A stretch of 64,000 nt of DNA from NCBI RefSeq assembly GCF_000182565.1, contig NW_015971544.1:703803-767802 (forward strand). Direction: 5' to 3'. This stretch comes from Spizellomyces punctatus DAOM BR117. Its lineage: Eukaryota; Chytridiomycota; Chytridiomycetes; Spizellomycetales; Spizellomycetaceae. The notes under the pieces were generated by a model. It saw nothing but the letters and a program-made list of their open reading frames with translations. It was not told where the DNA came from and made no database searches. The translations under genes and the position numbers were made by a program. This document shows, piece by piece, positions 1 through 11,400 of the stretch (positions are counted from its first letter, which is position 1; every line of letters starts with the position of its first letter).

Positions 1-1200
1 CTGCACACGATTGAATGCCCAGTGCTGTTCAAGAAGGTAAGCTAGCTCCAAAACTCGGGTTGAAGAGTCGACTGGAATAAGAACGTTTGCTCCAGCGCTG
101 AGTGCCGCGGTGATGGTATCTATAAAACAATGGAATGTCAGCCCATATACTTTCTGCTCCCTCTAAGAATCACTGGCAGGAGAAACGCACCCACAAGAGC
201 GGCATCACGGATTTTCCGGAGTGGCTGTTCACTGTTCGCATTATACGAATCCGTAATCAAAACCGACGGTCTTGCGAGGGCTTCGGTGGTCATGAGCACA
301 GTGCCATTCAGATGGCTATCCAAGCATTTTCAGTGGTCGCTTCTAGACAGCGCCAAACTACATTACTGCGAACCCACCGGTCTTTCTTGTGATTATAATC
401 AACTGCATATACGATTTCGTCAGTATCCTTCTTGATCTTCCAGAGGGTGCCTCCTACAGTATGCCCTGCAGCATATGCAGTGATTGTGATGCCTTTACAT
501 CTCCCTGATGAACAGTAATATCGTCATGAATGCTACGTTTAGCGAATGCCTGCGCAACTACAAACCTGACAGCGAGAACGGCTGTGAATAACGCAATTGA
601 ACCATGTTTTCAAAAGCCGTGTCCACATGATCCAAGGTAAAAGTGGAAAAATCCTCGACATCGCTTTTGGACTGGTATGCATCATACATGCAAATCTGTC
701 CCATATCGTGAACAGGAACGGTTGCGTACGCAGGGCAGTTCAGGCCAAGACTGCCCACAGCGTAAGGGTAAGCTCCGAGGTGCTCAATATCTGCATGACT
801 GATTAATACGGCATCAACTTGTTTCGCGATCCTGCACAGTCCAAATCCAAAAGAAAATGGGGACAATGAAAGGACAGTTTATTAAAGTCATTCGTAACAA
901 TCAGAGTTCGTAGAATCAATTTTTATTATAGCCTCGGTAGCACACTCGATGTTCGGACCCATCTAGCTACATATCTTCCAAGTCTGACGTCCTCATAACC
1001 CGTCAGGTATCCCATCCGTGCCGGGCGCAACAGCGCAACCTGAATACTCACCGTTTGAGCTGCTTGAGGTCTTCTGGCTCAAATGCATCAGTCCATCCGC
1101 AGTCAAGAAGAAGCTTTGCTTCGTCGATTTCAAGTAAATAGCATAATGGGTCCTCGTTACGCGCGCCAGAAAGAGCGGTGAACTTGATGTATGCGCTCAT
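1..1200 (-). CDS. CPSF2: Cleavage and polyadenylation specificity factor subunit 2 (CPSF100/Cft2), 5' part only
   Basis: This is the non-catalytic metallo-beta-lactamase subunit of the nuclear pre-mRNA 3'-end cleavage and polyadenylation complex. The start is the ATG at 1200 ([19 protein letters not shown]). The family N-terminus follows, with [19 protein letters not shown], then at about 560-860 the block [20 protein letters not shown] and [17 protein letters not shown]. At 138-323 there is [19 protein letters not shown], and at the left edge [18 protein letters not shown]. The pieces are in CPSF2 order and separated by short introns. The first block reads SHADIEHLG where active lactamase-fold nucleases have HxHxDH, as expected for the inactive CPSF100 branch rather than CPSF73. 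The gene runs off the left edge, so the beta-CASP domain and C-terminus are missing. Exon boundaries were not fixed base by base. Confidence 0.9.
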
Positions 1201-1759
1201 GTAATGGGTTGGACGGGAGCAAAGGAAGGAACGCACACAATTGTGATGATGATTCCTGTTGGCATGGCAATTGGCGCCAGCGCGTCCTCCGCGACCTTTT
1301 AGCGGGTCAGCTAAACAGATCCCATCGCACGCAGAAACAAAGCGGCCAAAGGAGCAGAAAGGAGGCGGCCATAACTCAATTGTGTGCTCGAGAACATGGG
1401 AAAATACGTCCGGGCACGATCAGTATGCAAGTCATGCCGACCACAGAATTGCTCACAAAGGTGTAGGTGTTATGCGATTAAGACGTCCAGCGTACTTAGT
1501 GTAGAGGTGACAGAAACTGGCACTAACTACTACACCAGGGGATAGTCTGGCTACTACCATACTTTTACGTTTTCATTACCAGCCCAAAGCGGGTATCGAG
1601 ACGTACTCACGGCATGGTTGAGCTCAGATCGGTCAGTCCGTCTCTTTGCGCAGGCTGAGAGGCGGCTGATAATATCAAAATTATTCTAATTATGTGAAAT
1701 ATGGCTAATATGATGATGTACACTAAATGAACCTATTACTGAACAAAGCTACGCCCGTT
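1201..1759. other. Intergenic stretch holding one copy of a short dispersed repeat
   Basis: I see no convincing gene in these 559 bases between two minus-strand genes. They must hold the promoter of the CPSF2 gene. A 48-bp repeat at 1497-1544 recurs at 23979-24026 and is listed separately. The open frames here lack family signatures. Confidence 0.6.
1497..1544. repeat. 48-bp dispersed repeat, copy 1
   Basis: This copy matches 23979-24026 at 45 of 48 positions. It contains a terminal inverted pair, GTGTAG near one end and CTACAC near the other, so it could fold as a hairpin. The flanks of the two copies are unrelated. It could be the end of a transposable element or a small structured repeat. 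Confidence 0.7.
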
Positions 1760-3214
1760 TCACGCTCGGAGACCGCATGCCTCTTCAATTTTACATTGAA
1801 GTACAGATAGCGCATCTTGCTTGAACATTAGAGCCCCATGGGCAGTCTTCTCAAGCCATAACAGTTCGACGTTCGAATTTTGAAGATACTGCCTAACTGC
1901 CTGCGAGGGAACTATCTGATCGTTGCTCGACAAGAGAACGAGGTGTTGTTCACTTTTCGGGAGGTCCTCCTTGAATAATACATTTTCGGACCAATTAAAG
2001 TGTCGAGCGAGCGAGTGCGCAATGTAGAGCTCTCGAGAGACGAAATAATGCATCAGGAGCTCAGTAGTCGTCGTCGGTGCACGATACACGAAATTGTAAG
2101 CAATGGCTGGGTGAACCAGAAGGAAGACAATTGGATCAAGGAATAATGTAGAGGCGACCATATCAGGTCTATGGTGGATCATCCAACTCACAGCAGCCGT
2201 TCCGAGAGAATGAGCGATAAAGCAGGCTTTAGTGTGATTATGCCTGGTCAAGATGGTAGCGAGACTCGATACGGTATCTTCGATGCTAGGAACGGTCTCC
2301 GCAAGACGCATTGACACATGCGGCCAATCGAGGAGGAACACATCAACATCGCGCGGCAAACGGGCCACAAGCGGCATATAATGCAGGAACCCGATGCCAA
2401 TTCCGTGGATGAATACTATAGGACGAGTATCCTCTAGTTTTTTTGCAGACGAAGATCCTGGGCGGTAAAAGTACCGCTGGCGAGTACCGGTAGTGTTCCC
2501 CTTGGCCGTAACTGAAGCTTCTCGAAAACCCAGAAACCGCAAGAAAACATGTCCGATAGCGTGCATGATCGAGATGGTTACGTAATATATGAAGGGTCGA
2601 TGCAGCATTTGCATCTTATCTATTGTCAACCGAATGCATTTGACGCGTTTATCGTACCCATCTTTGAGCCGATACTGAATTCGCTGCTCGGTTTCTTTGA
2701 CCATCTCATCCACCTCTTCCAATTCTAAGTCATTAAGCTCGGTGTATTCCTTGTCGAAAAATGCCCAGGCAGCCCATTCAGCTACGTTCCCCCGGCGAAT
2801 CTGCTCGATCGGAGTCTCAAAAAACCAGCCCTCAATCATCTTCCTTATGCTGGAGGCGTCTCCGATTGCGTTCAAACACTTTGCCAGAAGCGTCCGTCTC
2901 TCATCTGCATCCCGTGCAGCGTGTGCGGTTTGGCGCCTAGACCGTAATCTGTTGAAGGTATACAAGTGATACGGCAACCAGAGGGCCTCCACTAGCATCC
3001 ATGTCGTATAGATATTGAAGGCAACACCCTTCCACCCGTAAGGGTAATTGGGGTATGCCAAGTCACGTCCGTGGATGCCATGCAAAAGAAAGTAGAGCAG
3101 ACCAGCCACATACACATAGGCGAGCGGTGTAATACCAACAATAAGGAGGATAAGCAATTGACAAGCTCGGTAGCTGAGTGATTTGACGTCCATCGCTGAC
3201 AGAACTCTTGGCAT
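1760..3214 (-). CDS. Membrane-anchored alpha/beta hydrolase
   Basis: This is a 484-residue single-exon protein. I start at the ATG at 3214 (MPRVLSAMDVKS) because the longer frame upstream begins only with GTG. Residues about 12-50 hold hydrophobic segments (CQLLILLIVGITPLAYVYVA and onward), with another near 70, so the N-terminus is probably membrane-embedded. The C-terminal half is an alpha/beta hydrolase. It has an oxyanion region PIVFIHGIGIGFLHY, a nucleophile elbow FIAHSLGTAAVSW, a likely acid in SSNDQIVPS (about residue 432) and a catalytic His in KTAHGALMF (about 459). The elbow reads A-H-S-L-G rather than G-x-S-x-G. The family is lipase/esterase-like and found in fungi. The substrate cannot be named. 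It shares a 259-bp upstream region with the Pil1-like gene. Confidence 0.85.
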   Translation of the reverse strand: MPRVLSAMDVKSLSYRACQLLILLIVGITPLAYVYVAGLLYFLLHGIHGRDLAYPNYPYGWKGVAFNIYTTWMLVEALWLPYHLYTFNRLRSRRQTAHAARDADERRTLLAKCLNAIGDASSIRKMIEGWFFETPIEQIRRGNVAEWAAWAFFDKEYTELNDLELEEVDEMVKETEQRIQYRLKDGYDKRVKCIRLTIDKMQMLHRPFIYYVTISIMHAIGHVFLRFLGFREASVTAKGNTTGTRQRYFYRPGSSSAKKLEDTRPIVFIHGIGIGFLHYMPLVARLPRDVDVFLLDWPHVSMRLAETVPSIEDTVSSLATILTRHNHTKACFIAHSLGTAAVSWMIHHRPDMVASTLFLDPIVFLLVHPAIAYNFVYRAPTTTTELLMHYFVSRELYIAHSLARHFNWSENVLFKEDLPKSEQHLVLLSSNDQIVPSQAVRQYLQNSNVELLWLEKTAHGALMFKQDALSVLQCKIEEACGLRA

Positions 3215-3473
3215 AAAAAAAACGGGGAGAAGCTCCCTCCTGGATTTTATATTCACCGTTTAAACGGCTATTGACCTTTTGAGCCGCTTTCCTCAAAAAC
3301 CCTTTCAACTAGATCGGGTGATGGGCCATGCCAAGACTCCCCTGATTACGTGTGCAGCCGATGAGGCTTGGGACATGCGCGATGACGAACTTGTGTGACT
3401 GACACTCGCTGTTGACCCTACTTAACGCTTTAACGCTTCGTTGGAAATTCTTCCGATTTAGCAACATTTAGAC
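3215..3473. promoter_or_regulatory. Shared upstream region of two divergent genes
   Basis: These 259 bases separate the ATG of the minus-strand hydrolase (3214) from the ATG of the plus-strand Pil1-like gene (3474). Both promoters must lie here or extend into the neighbouring genes. I see no clear TATA box. Confidence 0.5.
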
Positions 3474-5313
3474 ATGGCAACATTTCAAGGATTACGACGG
3501 TCTATGGTATCGTTGAACGCGCATGACCATCCAGAGCTGAACGTATTGATAACGGAAGAGAAGGTTGGCTCTTTGAAACGGCAACGTACATTGTTTGCAC
3601 AAGTTAACGAAACCTTTCCAGGATGTTATGAAAGAGCTCCACAAATTTGCTAAAGAGAAGGCTGAAGGTAAGTACCATTCGCTGGTCGAGCAGTATTATT
3701 TGCAACTCACTCATTCCCTGTTGTCGTGCTGAAGCTGCAAAGTACATGGCTGTATGGGGTAAAACAGAACACACAGACGTTGCGGTGAGACTTGACATCA
3801 AAAGTACGTTTACAGTGAGGGAATCTTATAGTCCATTTAACAGGACATTACGGAAAAGTATCTAGTTCTATTTGAGGAGTTTGCAAAGTTCCACTATACG
3901 CTGATAGGTTCGCAGGCAGCTGTTCTTGTGGCTATGGCACAACTATTTATTGAACGTGATTTTCCGTATCCATGCAGAGCGCTATGAACTGTACCGTTCT
4001 CGCCTGAAGGAGATGAAAGCCCGCGAAGACAGCCTCTACGTCCTTCGTAAACGCTTGAAGGAACTTCAAGAAAAGTTTAAGGACGCAATAAAGAAGCAGA
4101 AGCCTCACGAAGGAATCAAATTGGAACTGACTACTGTGGACCGAGATCTTGCAGAGCAGGAAGCAGCCTATGAAGGATATAAGCGCGCATCTTTCAAAGA
4201 TGCTATGCACCTCCAATTTGATGCCTGGATGGAGTTTGCCAACAAGGTAGGGCACTGACGGTTATGGCCATGGGAACAGGATGTTGGTTTCACCTACTTG
4301 GATCACCTACTTTAGATTACCATCTTTGCGACTTTTGGTAAATATCTCAGTGATCAGATACGTAAGTAGCTACGTGAGGGATGTAGAATTGTGCTACTCG
4401 GAAATTAAAAGTAAGGTCCTTCTCAGCGCAGGGCTCACTCGCACCTGGGCAAGAACTTCCTGCGTATGAAGGCGCCACGGTCACGACACGTATTGTTACG
4501 GATTTCCTTAAAGAACTACGAACATACGATTCCCAGCACCATTCCGACACTCTCGAGCCAAATGTCAATCATCGTCGAAGCTCAGGCGCATCCTCCTTGA
4601 ACATAGATGACGCCCTACCCCCTGTCCCAAGCCCAGAACCCACAGCTGCAAGCATCCCCCAACCTCCTCCAAAGCTTTACGCTCCACATCAGCGTGCCTC
4701 GTCTGGGGAAGGGGTGCCGTCGCAGGAAGGGTCACCGCGGTCGCACAGTCGAGAGAGTTCGATTCCCGTAAGATCGAGTGATCATCCGCCAAGTCGACGA
4801 TACTATCAAGCGCCGGCCCCCTCTGGGTCACTAACAGCTGTCCCGTACGGGGTGGCCCCAGGAGGCTCTTACCTTCATGTACCACATCATGGCTCTTTAC
4901 CGCGTGAGATCCCACCCGCAGCGCCGACTGGTTACCCTCCACATTCTAACTCATTACCGCGTGAAAGTATGCTCCCAGGAAGCTACAATGGCTCTGCCAT
5001 ATCATATGGTGCTCACCCGCCAGTTTACCAAACTCGGTCTCGCCCTGCCTCCCCTTTACCCTTAGGATCAGACACTGTAGCATGTCCCATATGCGCTCGC
5101 GCAGTACTGGTAGATAAGATCAATGATCATCTGGACAGCCGCTGTGCGATGCACATGGTAGCAGTCGCATCAAGTGCAAATGGAGGATTACTGGTGGGAT
5201 ATGATGAATATAATGCTCGCGAGCAGATGCAGGCGCGACGAGAAGTTGTAAGTGGTGAGCTGATGAGCGACGAGGAAATTCGACAACGACTGGAACGGCT
5301 TAGAGTGCAATGA
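3474..5313 (+). CDS. Eisosome Pil1/Lsp1-family BAR protein with C-terminal UBZ4-like zinc finger
   Basis: The family consists of BAR-domain proteins that scaffold plasma-membrane furrows (eisosomes) in fungi. Seven exons join in frame: 3474-3563, 3622-3667, 3735-3784, 3844-3907, 3978-4246, 4316-4361 and 4427-5313, giving 483 residues. The Pil1 core is clear, with EAAKYMAVWGKTEHTDV, ERYELYRSRLKEM, KRASFKDAMHLQFDAWMEF and FGKYLSDQIPQGSLAPGQEL followed by PAYEGA. After it comes a Pro/Ser-rich tail of about 180 residues. Then comes VACPICARAVLVDKINDHLD followed by SRC, a CPxC-x(11)-H-x(3)-C finger of the Rad18/UBZ4 kind that yeast Pil1 and Lsp1 lack. The introns of 58-70 nt all have GT-AG ends. 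The Pil1 assignment is firm; the function of the finger is inferred. Confidence 0.88.
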
Positions 5314-5436
5314 AAGCACCCAGATTTCATTCAAATAGAACTTATATTTCGGACAGGCGAGAATGCGAGCTTAGACTTAATGTTTATTTATTAAGAAGCC
5401 CCTGCACGCGGCGTAATATTAGTGTCTTGTATGTAG

Positions 5437-8400
5437 TCAATCAATGGCAGTCATTTCGCGAAATTTAGTGAGTGTATCCAAAAATTCCGCAAAATTCATG
5501 GTCACTTGTTCATAGAGAAGCCTTGGCACCTTTTCTTTATGCACTCCTAGCCATTCCACCCACTCCCATGGAGTTGCGTCGCCAGTGACTTTAAGTTGAG
5601 GTTCGAAAACCATGTCGCCTGTTCGGACGAACTGCACTTTGTCGCGCTCATCCCCAGCTCTATCAGGAGGTGCATTTGCCTTAGCGTCCCCAGGAGAACC
5701 AACTTTCGCCGCCAGAGGCGCGGCACCATCATTTGAGCTTTGGGAGACAAGAGATGCAGTAGATACGCCGAATTTGGTGGGCGCACCGCTCAGTGGGCTA
5801 GGTCCTCCGTTCGTCGGCGAAGGTCCCGTAGTGCGACTTGCATTTTCAGACTTTGTGCTCTCGGATCTCGCCACCGCTTTCTGGTACAGTTGCACCAGAT
5901 CTTGCAAATATTTGTAGAGGCCAAAATTCAATGCCACATCAATAGGACCACCAAAATCCGTGCGAAATGAAAATTCGACTTTGGGCTCCTCCAAAAAGGT
6001 TTCTGTAGCGAGCTTGATTTTGGTGGACGGTACACCAAAAACATTCTTGGTTGCAGCGGCAGTCATGAAAGCAAACCACTGAGCTGTACTCCACATGCTC
6101 TCTTCGGCTTGAGATATCGGCTTCGCGGCACCCTTCTTCACATTGAAACCACCCAATTCGAATGACGTGCTTTCAGCAGCCCTATGCGCGGCACTTGCGG
6201 ATCCTTCGTAGTAGACCTCAAACCTTTTTGAAACTATTTGGGCGAAATCCGGATCACGGAAGTTATACCGGGTGAGAATCACAAAGGCTTCTCCTAACAC
6301 TAGTCGAATCCGGCCGACAAGTGGACCCCATGGCGATTTGGCGAACGAAGCGCGATGAAGCGGCTTGGAGATGGATGTTGGACTAGGGATACTGGCGTCC
6401 ACACTGCTAGGGCTCCGCACTCGATCCTGCGGCCGCAACAAAAAGGATCCAGTGGACGGACTCGAAGAGACTGTTTCGCCGCGATTAGTTGTATTGGCGG
6501 AGACTGAGTCTATCCCTCTTTTTTCTTCAATTAACGCATGAAGGCGTTTGGCCAGATGTACCAGTGTGGGGATTGTTCGTCGAGACATGATCGCTTTGAA
6601 TGTGTCCACCTTAATATCAGCACTACTGCAGAGCTCAGGGCCATCGTCACCGAGTGTCCATTGATCAGTGAGTCCGCCATGCAAAGGAGAGACGTGCACG
6701 ATTAGGATTCTCTCGTACTGGTACTGCAACTGGGATCCTAAATGATCCACCCTGAGAGCAGCTTCCATTCCAACAAATGATGATCTTGCGGCAAAATTGG
6801 TGCGCAGGGGCCGTCTTGCGTCAAGATAAAAGTGCACTCCGTCAATGGATGTAATTCCGCTGAAGCGACCCTCACTTTTGACACCAATTGTCTCGCACTT
6901 GAATGTACCGGCTTTCTTCTCAAATCCAAAGGTAGACTTGGTTACGCTCCCACTCACAACGACATTTTCTAATCCAACAGTAGCTTTGCCAATAGCTTGC
7001 CCGAGATCCATGGCGAATTCGATTTGGTTTATTCGGGCGGCTACGTTGAAGTGGTCTGTCAGGGAGTGAACAGAATCACCGCCCAAGGAAAAGAGAGACG
7101 AGCGCTGCGTCTGCTTATCATCGTCGAACTCGGGTGGGGATGAAGCCAAATTGCCTGATGGGAAGACGAATTGTGAGGGATGGTCCAACCACATACGTTG
7201 GAAAAGAAAGAAATCCTGAAGATGCCTAGCATTAAGATTTCCAATTAAGGAAGGAACACCGATTTCAATGGCATATGTCCGGTTATGCTTTCGCTCTATC
7301 ATTGTCACGCTGAAGGTGACTCGTGGTATCTCCGCATTTAGGCAATCTTCAGGGGAAAATGCATGTCGGAGCGCTCCGGACGTGCCCAGAATATTGGCGG
7401 TACAGCTCATATACTGAGTTCGGTCTTTGCTCACACCTTTCGGCAAGAACGAAAACATGAAATCCGCCTCATCCAAATTGAAGTTACAGCTGACTTTTGA
7501 AACGGGTTGGCAGCTGAGACTGACTTTAGTTCTGGACAACCGCAAGTAGAAAGTAATTTTATGCCGTTGATACGCTACAAAGGTCGGATTTGTCTCCGTT
7601 TCATTACGTGGCTTTTTGTCGAGAGACTGATTACTGTCGTTCACGCCTCTTTCGATCTCCTCCTGATGCTTGAGAATCCGTCCGAGTTTCAGATTAGCAT
7701 TCACGTCGCGAAAGAAAGTGACAATGTCCGGATGTAGAACATTATGCGTAGGGTGGATGACGAGTTCAAAATGGATGCCTTTCAATGAATCGTCGCCAAG
7801 GCTGGCGTGCTTTGATGATGGTCCAATTATTGTTCTGCCCACAGTCAGCAACGTAAGTCCTGGAAGCGTGAGTACGTGTAGACAAGGATCTTCGCCATTG
7901 CTCGTTTCGCCCGTTCGCTGGCTTGCAGATCCGGTTGATGATAATTGGCTTGTGGATAGCGCTGGGGATTCAGCCGGAGCGCTCCTCTCTTTATTCCTAG
8001 CTGACCATAACTTACAAGTACCGGCTTCAAACTCGAAACGGCCTTCAAAACTAACATGGAGGGCGCCTCCCGTGGACTCTCCGTTTGTTTCAATGTGGTT
8101 AGCGTGCCCGTCATCCTCTTCGAGCTCTTCCTTCGTGGTGACAGGCTTGCTGTGATCGTCACATTCGTCCACCGGTAATGATTGTGCAACTTTCTCACGC
8201 TCCCGCACGTAAATTGCATTGAGCTGATTCAAATACTCGGTTATCGTTGCGTCTACTTCTAACTCAAACCCTCTGATACCAGAGTTCACACGGATGATAT
8301 TCCGATCTTGTTCTAGCGTTCGGTGAAATTCGGCGTTGATGAGTTGCAGAATGATCCGATTTACGTTTGGATGTCCAGACGGGGAGAAATGCTTGTCATT

Positions 8401-11400
8401 TGCCGCCTCGAATATAGGTACAAACTGGAAGCACAAATCAGTGATTCTTCCTGCAGCTGATTTCAAACGCATTGAATCAAGCTGAATCTCTTTAGCGGAA
8501 ACTAGGAATGCCGGTAACGGGTCCAAACCGGACCCCGACATCGTGTTGCGCCGACTGGCTAGGCCAGGCGGTGCATTCTCTAGAATCTCACTGAAATTGC
8601 TCTCGTGTTCACGGAGCGGTATCGCGGCGCCTATTTGTCTTATTTTCACGAGGATCACTCTGTTTTCAAAGAATGAACGGTCTTTTCGCTCCGGTGATAA
8701 TGGCAATCGTATCCCCTTTAGAAAACGTGTTGTATTCTCTTTCGCCCTCTTTATTTCCTTCGCCTTCTGTTGCTTTCGCCTGTCCAATTCCTTTGTATAA
8801 AACACCCCAGCTTCCGCCATCGAAGTCATTGCTGTTGGCTGCAACACAGCATGGAGTTTATGGACTTGGATATAGAGCATCTCGAGATTATCAAAGTCCC
8901 GAGCCACCGTTTCAGCAGGTCCGTAATTCTGGACAGTGAGGCCCATCAGAACGTAGGCTAGCGGGTGCATCTTTGCTCGGGCGTTAGTCCTCCACTGCTG
9001 CCAATTTGGCATATTGAGGATCAGTGATAAGGAGAAGCGGCGAGCCACGAAACGCCATGAAAGTATGTCAGCACCTATGGCAGTCGGCAATTCCAAGCTA
9101 CCGGTGGACACGTCGCTTTGAGGGAAGTTTGTTACGAACCCATTCAAAGGATCGGATTCAAAGATTATGATGCTGTTGGGACTTTCGGCAGAAATGCGAA
9201 GGCCTTGAACAGTAATCTTCAGAGCATACAGAATCCTTGGAATCGCACCAGCGACCTTTTCCTTCTGATGACTTGCACCGCGTTTCGAATGTGCCTTTTT
9301 TCTGCTATAGAAGGCGAAGACCTCCAAGATATCGTTCAACTCACCGCCGAGAACATTTTGCGCTGTAATCAGCTGGTCAATAATGCTCACGTCAAGACTT
9401 GCTTCGATTAAGTCCAGCTCCAATGTAGCTTCGATTCGCTTGGACTGCTGCAGAGGGACTGGCTGACGGACTGTTTCCAGGCTCTCACCCGGCATTGTTT
9501 GCGTTTGGGACGCTCCGTGTACAACTGAGCCTTTTGAGCTAGCGGTTGGCAAGTCAAAAGTTGTCCACTGGTTATCAGGTGAAGGCTCGTCAATATACGT
9601 CCTTGAGCTCGTCTTTCTCGCTAGAAATTTAACAGTATGACTAGCCAAGCGTGCCTCCCAGCCGATCCTCGTTTTCAGCATATTCGGCGCTCCCCCCAGA
9701 GCTGCTGGAGAATCGTCTTGACTAATTCCTATGAGCAGATTGTGGGCATCATAAAAGAAGTTCAGAGATGCCAATAAATCCGATTGAATTGACAAGTGGC
9801 TAAGTAAAAATTCAAGTCGAATACTCTCGAAGCGCGGTCGTGAAAGATTTCCGATCTTCGAGCTGGTGCTACGGCTCAAACCCTCCACGGGAACGTCTAG
9901 CTGTCCGCTGTCCCACTCTCGGACTAACCTATTGAAAAGGAAGTCATAACGAGGTAGATCTTCATCCCCCCATTTTTCCAGGAACGTGTGCAGCTTTAGC
10001 AAACTTCTGGGGAGACGCAAGCCAGCATAACGTATTACGGTGGCCAATGACAATATTTCTGACGGATGGACCACAGATCCTCGAGAGTCTGTGGATGAAG
10101 ACTGGCTGACCGAAGCTGTTCCACTTATTTCGCCAAGCTCAAGCGATATCAAAGTTGCGGTATCTTGCAGCTTTCCGGCTCTCACAGTGCGTTCGTACAT
10201 GGTAACGTTTACATCTGCCACAGTTACCACAGTGTTGTGTAAGAGATGACCGGGCTCATACAGCGGTTCGCGCTGTTCCTCATAGATGTCTTGAGTTCTT
10301 TTGTTTGTGAGATGCATTGAACATGCCTGAATATTTCTCAGTGTAGCTTGTGCCACAAGATTGTGAGCAGCTGCCGTTATCGAGAATCTAGTCACAAGCC
10401 CCGTCCCAAAAAATACGACAGGTAGTCCACGAAGCAGGGTTGTTTCCGAAGCGCTGCCAAGGGAAGCCAATATGTCACCCTGCTTTTGGGCGGCGTGGCT
10501 CCTTTCACTTGACTCCAGCCTCGCTTGAAACCAGCGATGTACCCGGAGGAAATGACGAACAAACCCAAAAAGGTTGGGATTGACAACGGTATCGATACGC
10601 TCTATTCGCGCTCTGCATCTCACATCCAAATGACCACAGCCGCTCTGCGACCGGGAGCCATTTAAGTTTCCCAACTGAGCGTCAATGTCAGACCCGAAGT
10701 CGCATTCCGCTGAAAGGTCCGGCACATCCCTGTCACACACACGGCTTTTGCCAGACATAACAATGGGCCCGACCATAATGGAGCTGTCGTCATTTTGGAA
10801 TTCAATGATGGTGATGTCGAGTCTTGCAACATCCAACATCCCTTTCCAATTCAATATTCGGCTTAACGTCTCCATATTGGTTGCCGTCGCGGTGCACGGA
10901 ACTGGTGGTTTCACATTGTACAAGCCACGCAGTAGAGGTGTAGATGAGAGGTCGCTTACCTCCCATTGTCGCCAGGCGCCAAGATAACGGAGAATTGAAA
11001 CATACATGAGTTTGGCGTCTGCATCCATGCTATTGCCCAACTGCCTACACATCTCTTCTTTCACGAGGTGCGGCAATGCTCGCAGGCAGTATCGAAGATG
11101 GGCGAGCAGCTTCCATCCACTGTCATTCTGATGTCTACGGTTTCCCAGCAGCCACAGCGTCGACGGGTGTGTTAAGAAAACTGGATCTCCTGATATCTGT
11201 GAATGATAGGCCTTTTCCGCGACTAAGCTCACGAGCTTTTGAAGCTCCTTTCGCCGTCGTGCTCTGAATTCGCTAGCCAGCTTACTCACATCCGTACCGA
11301 ACGTAACCCACTTGAAAATGGCACCAAACATGATTTCTATAGTTTCGTTGATTGAAACGACAGACAAGTCCTTCGTGCTAATTTTCATTGAACTCCCATC

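Noticed and set aside
7670-8155. Plus-strand frame of 161 codons inside the CSF1 locus
   Set aside because: It lies antisense to a continuous conserved CSF1 exon and shows no signature of its own.
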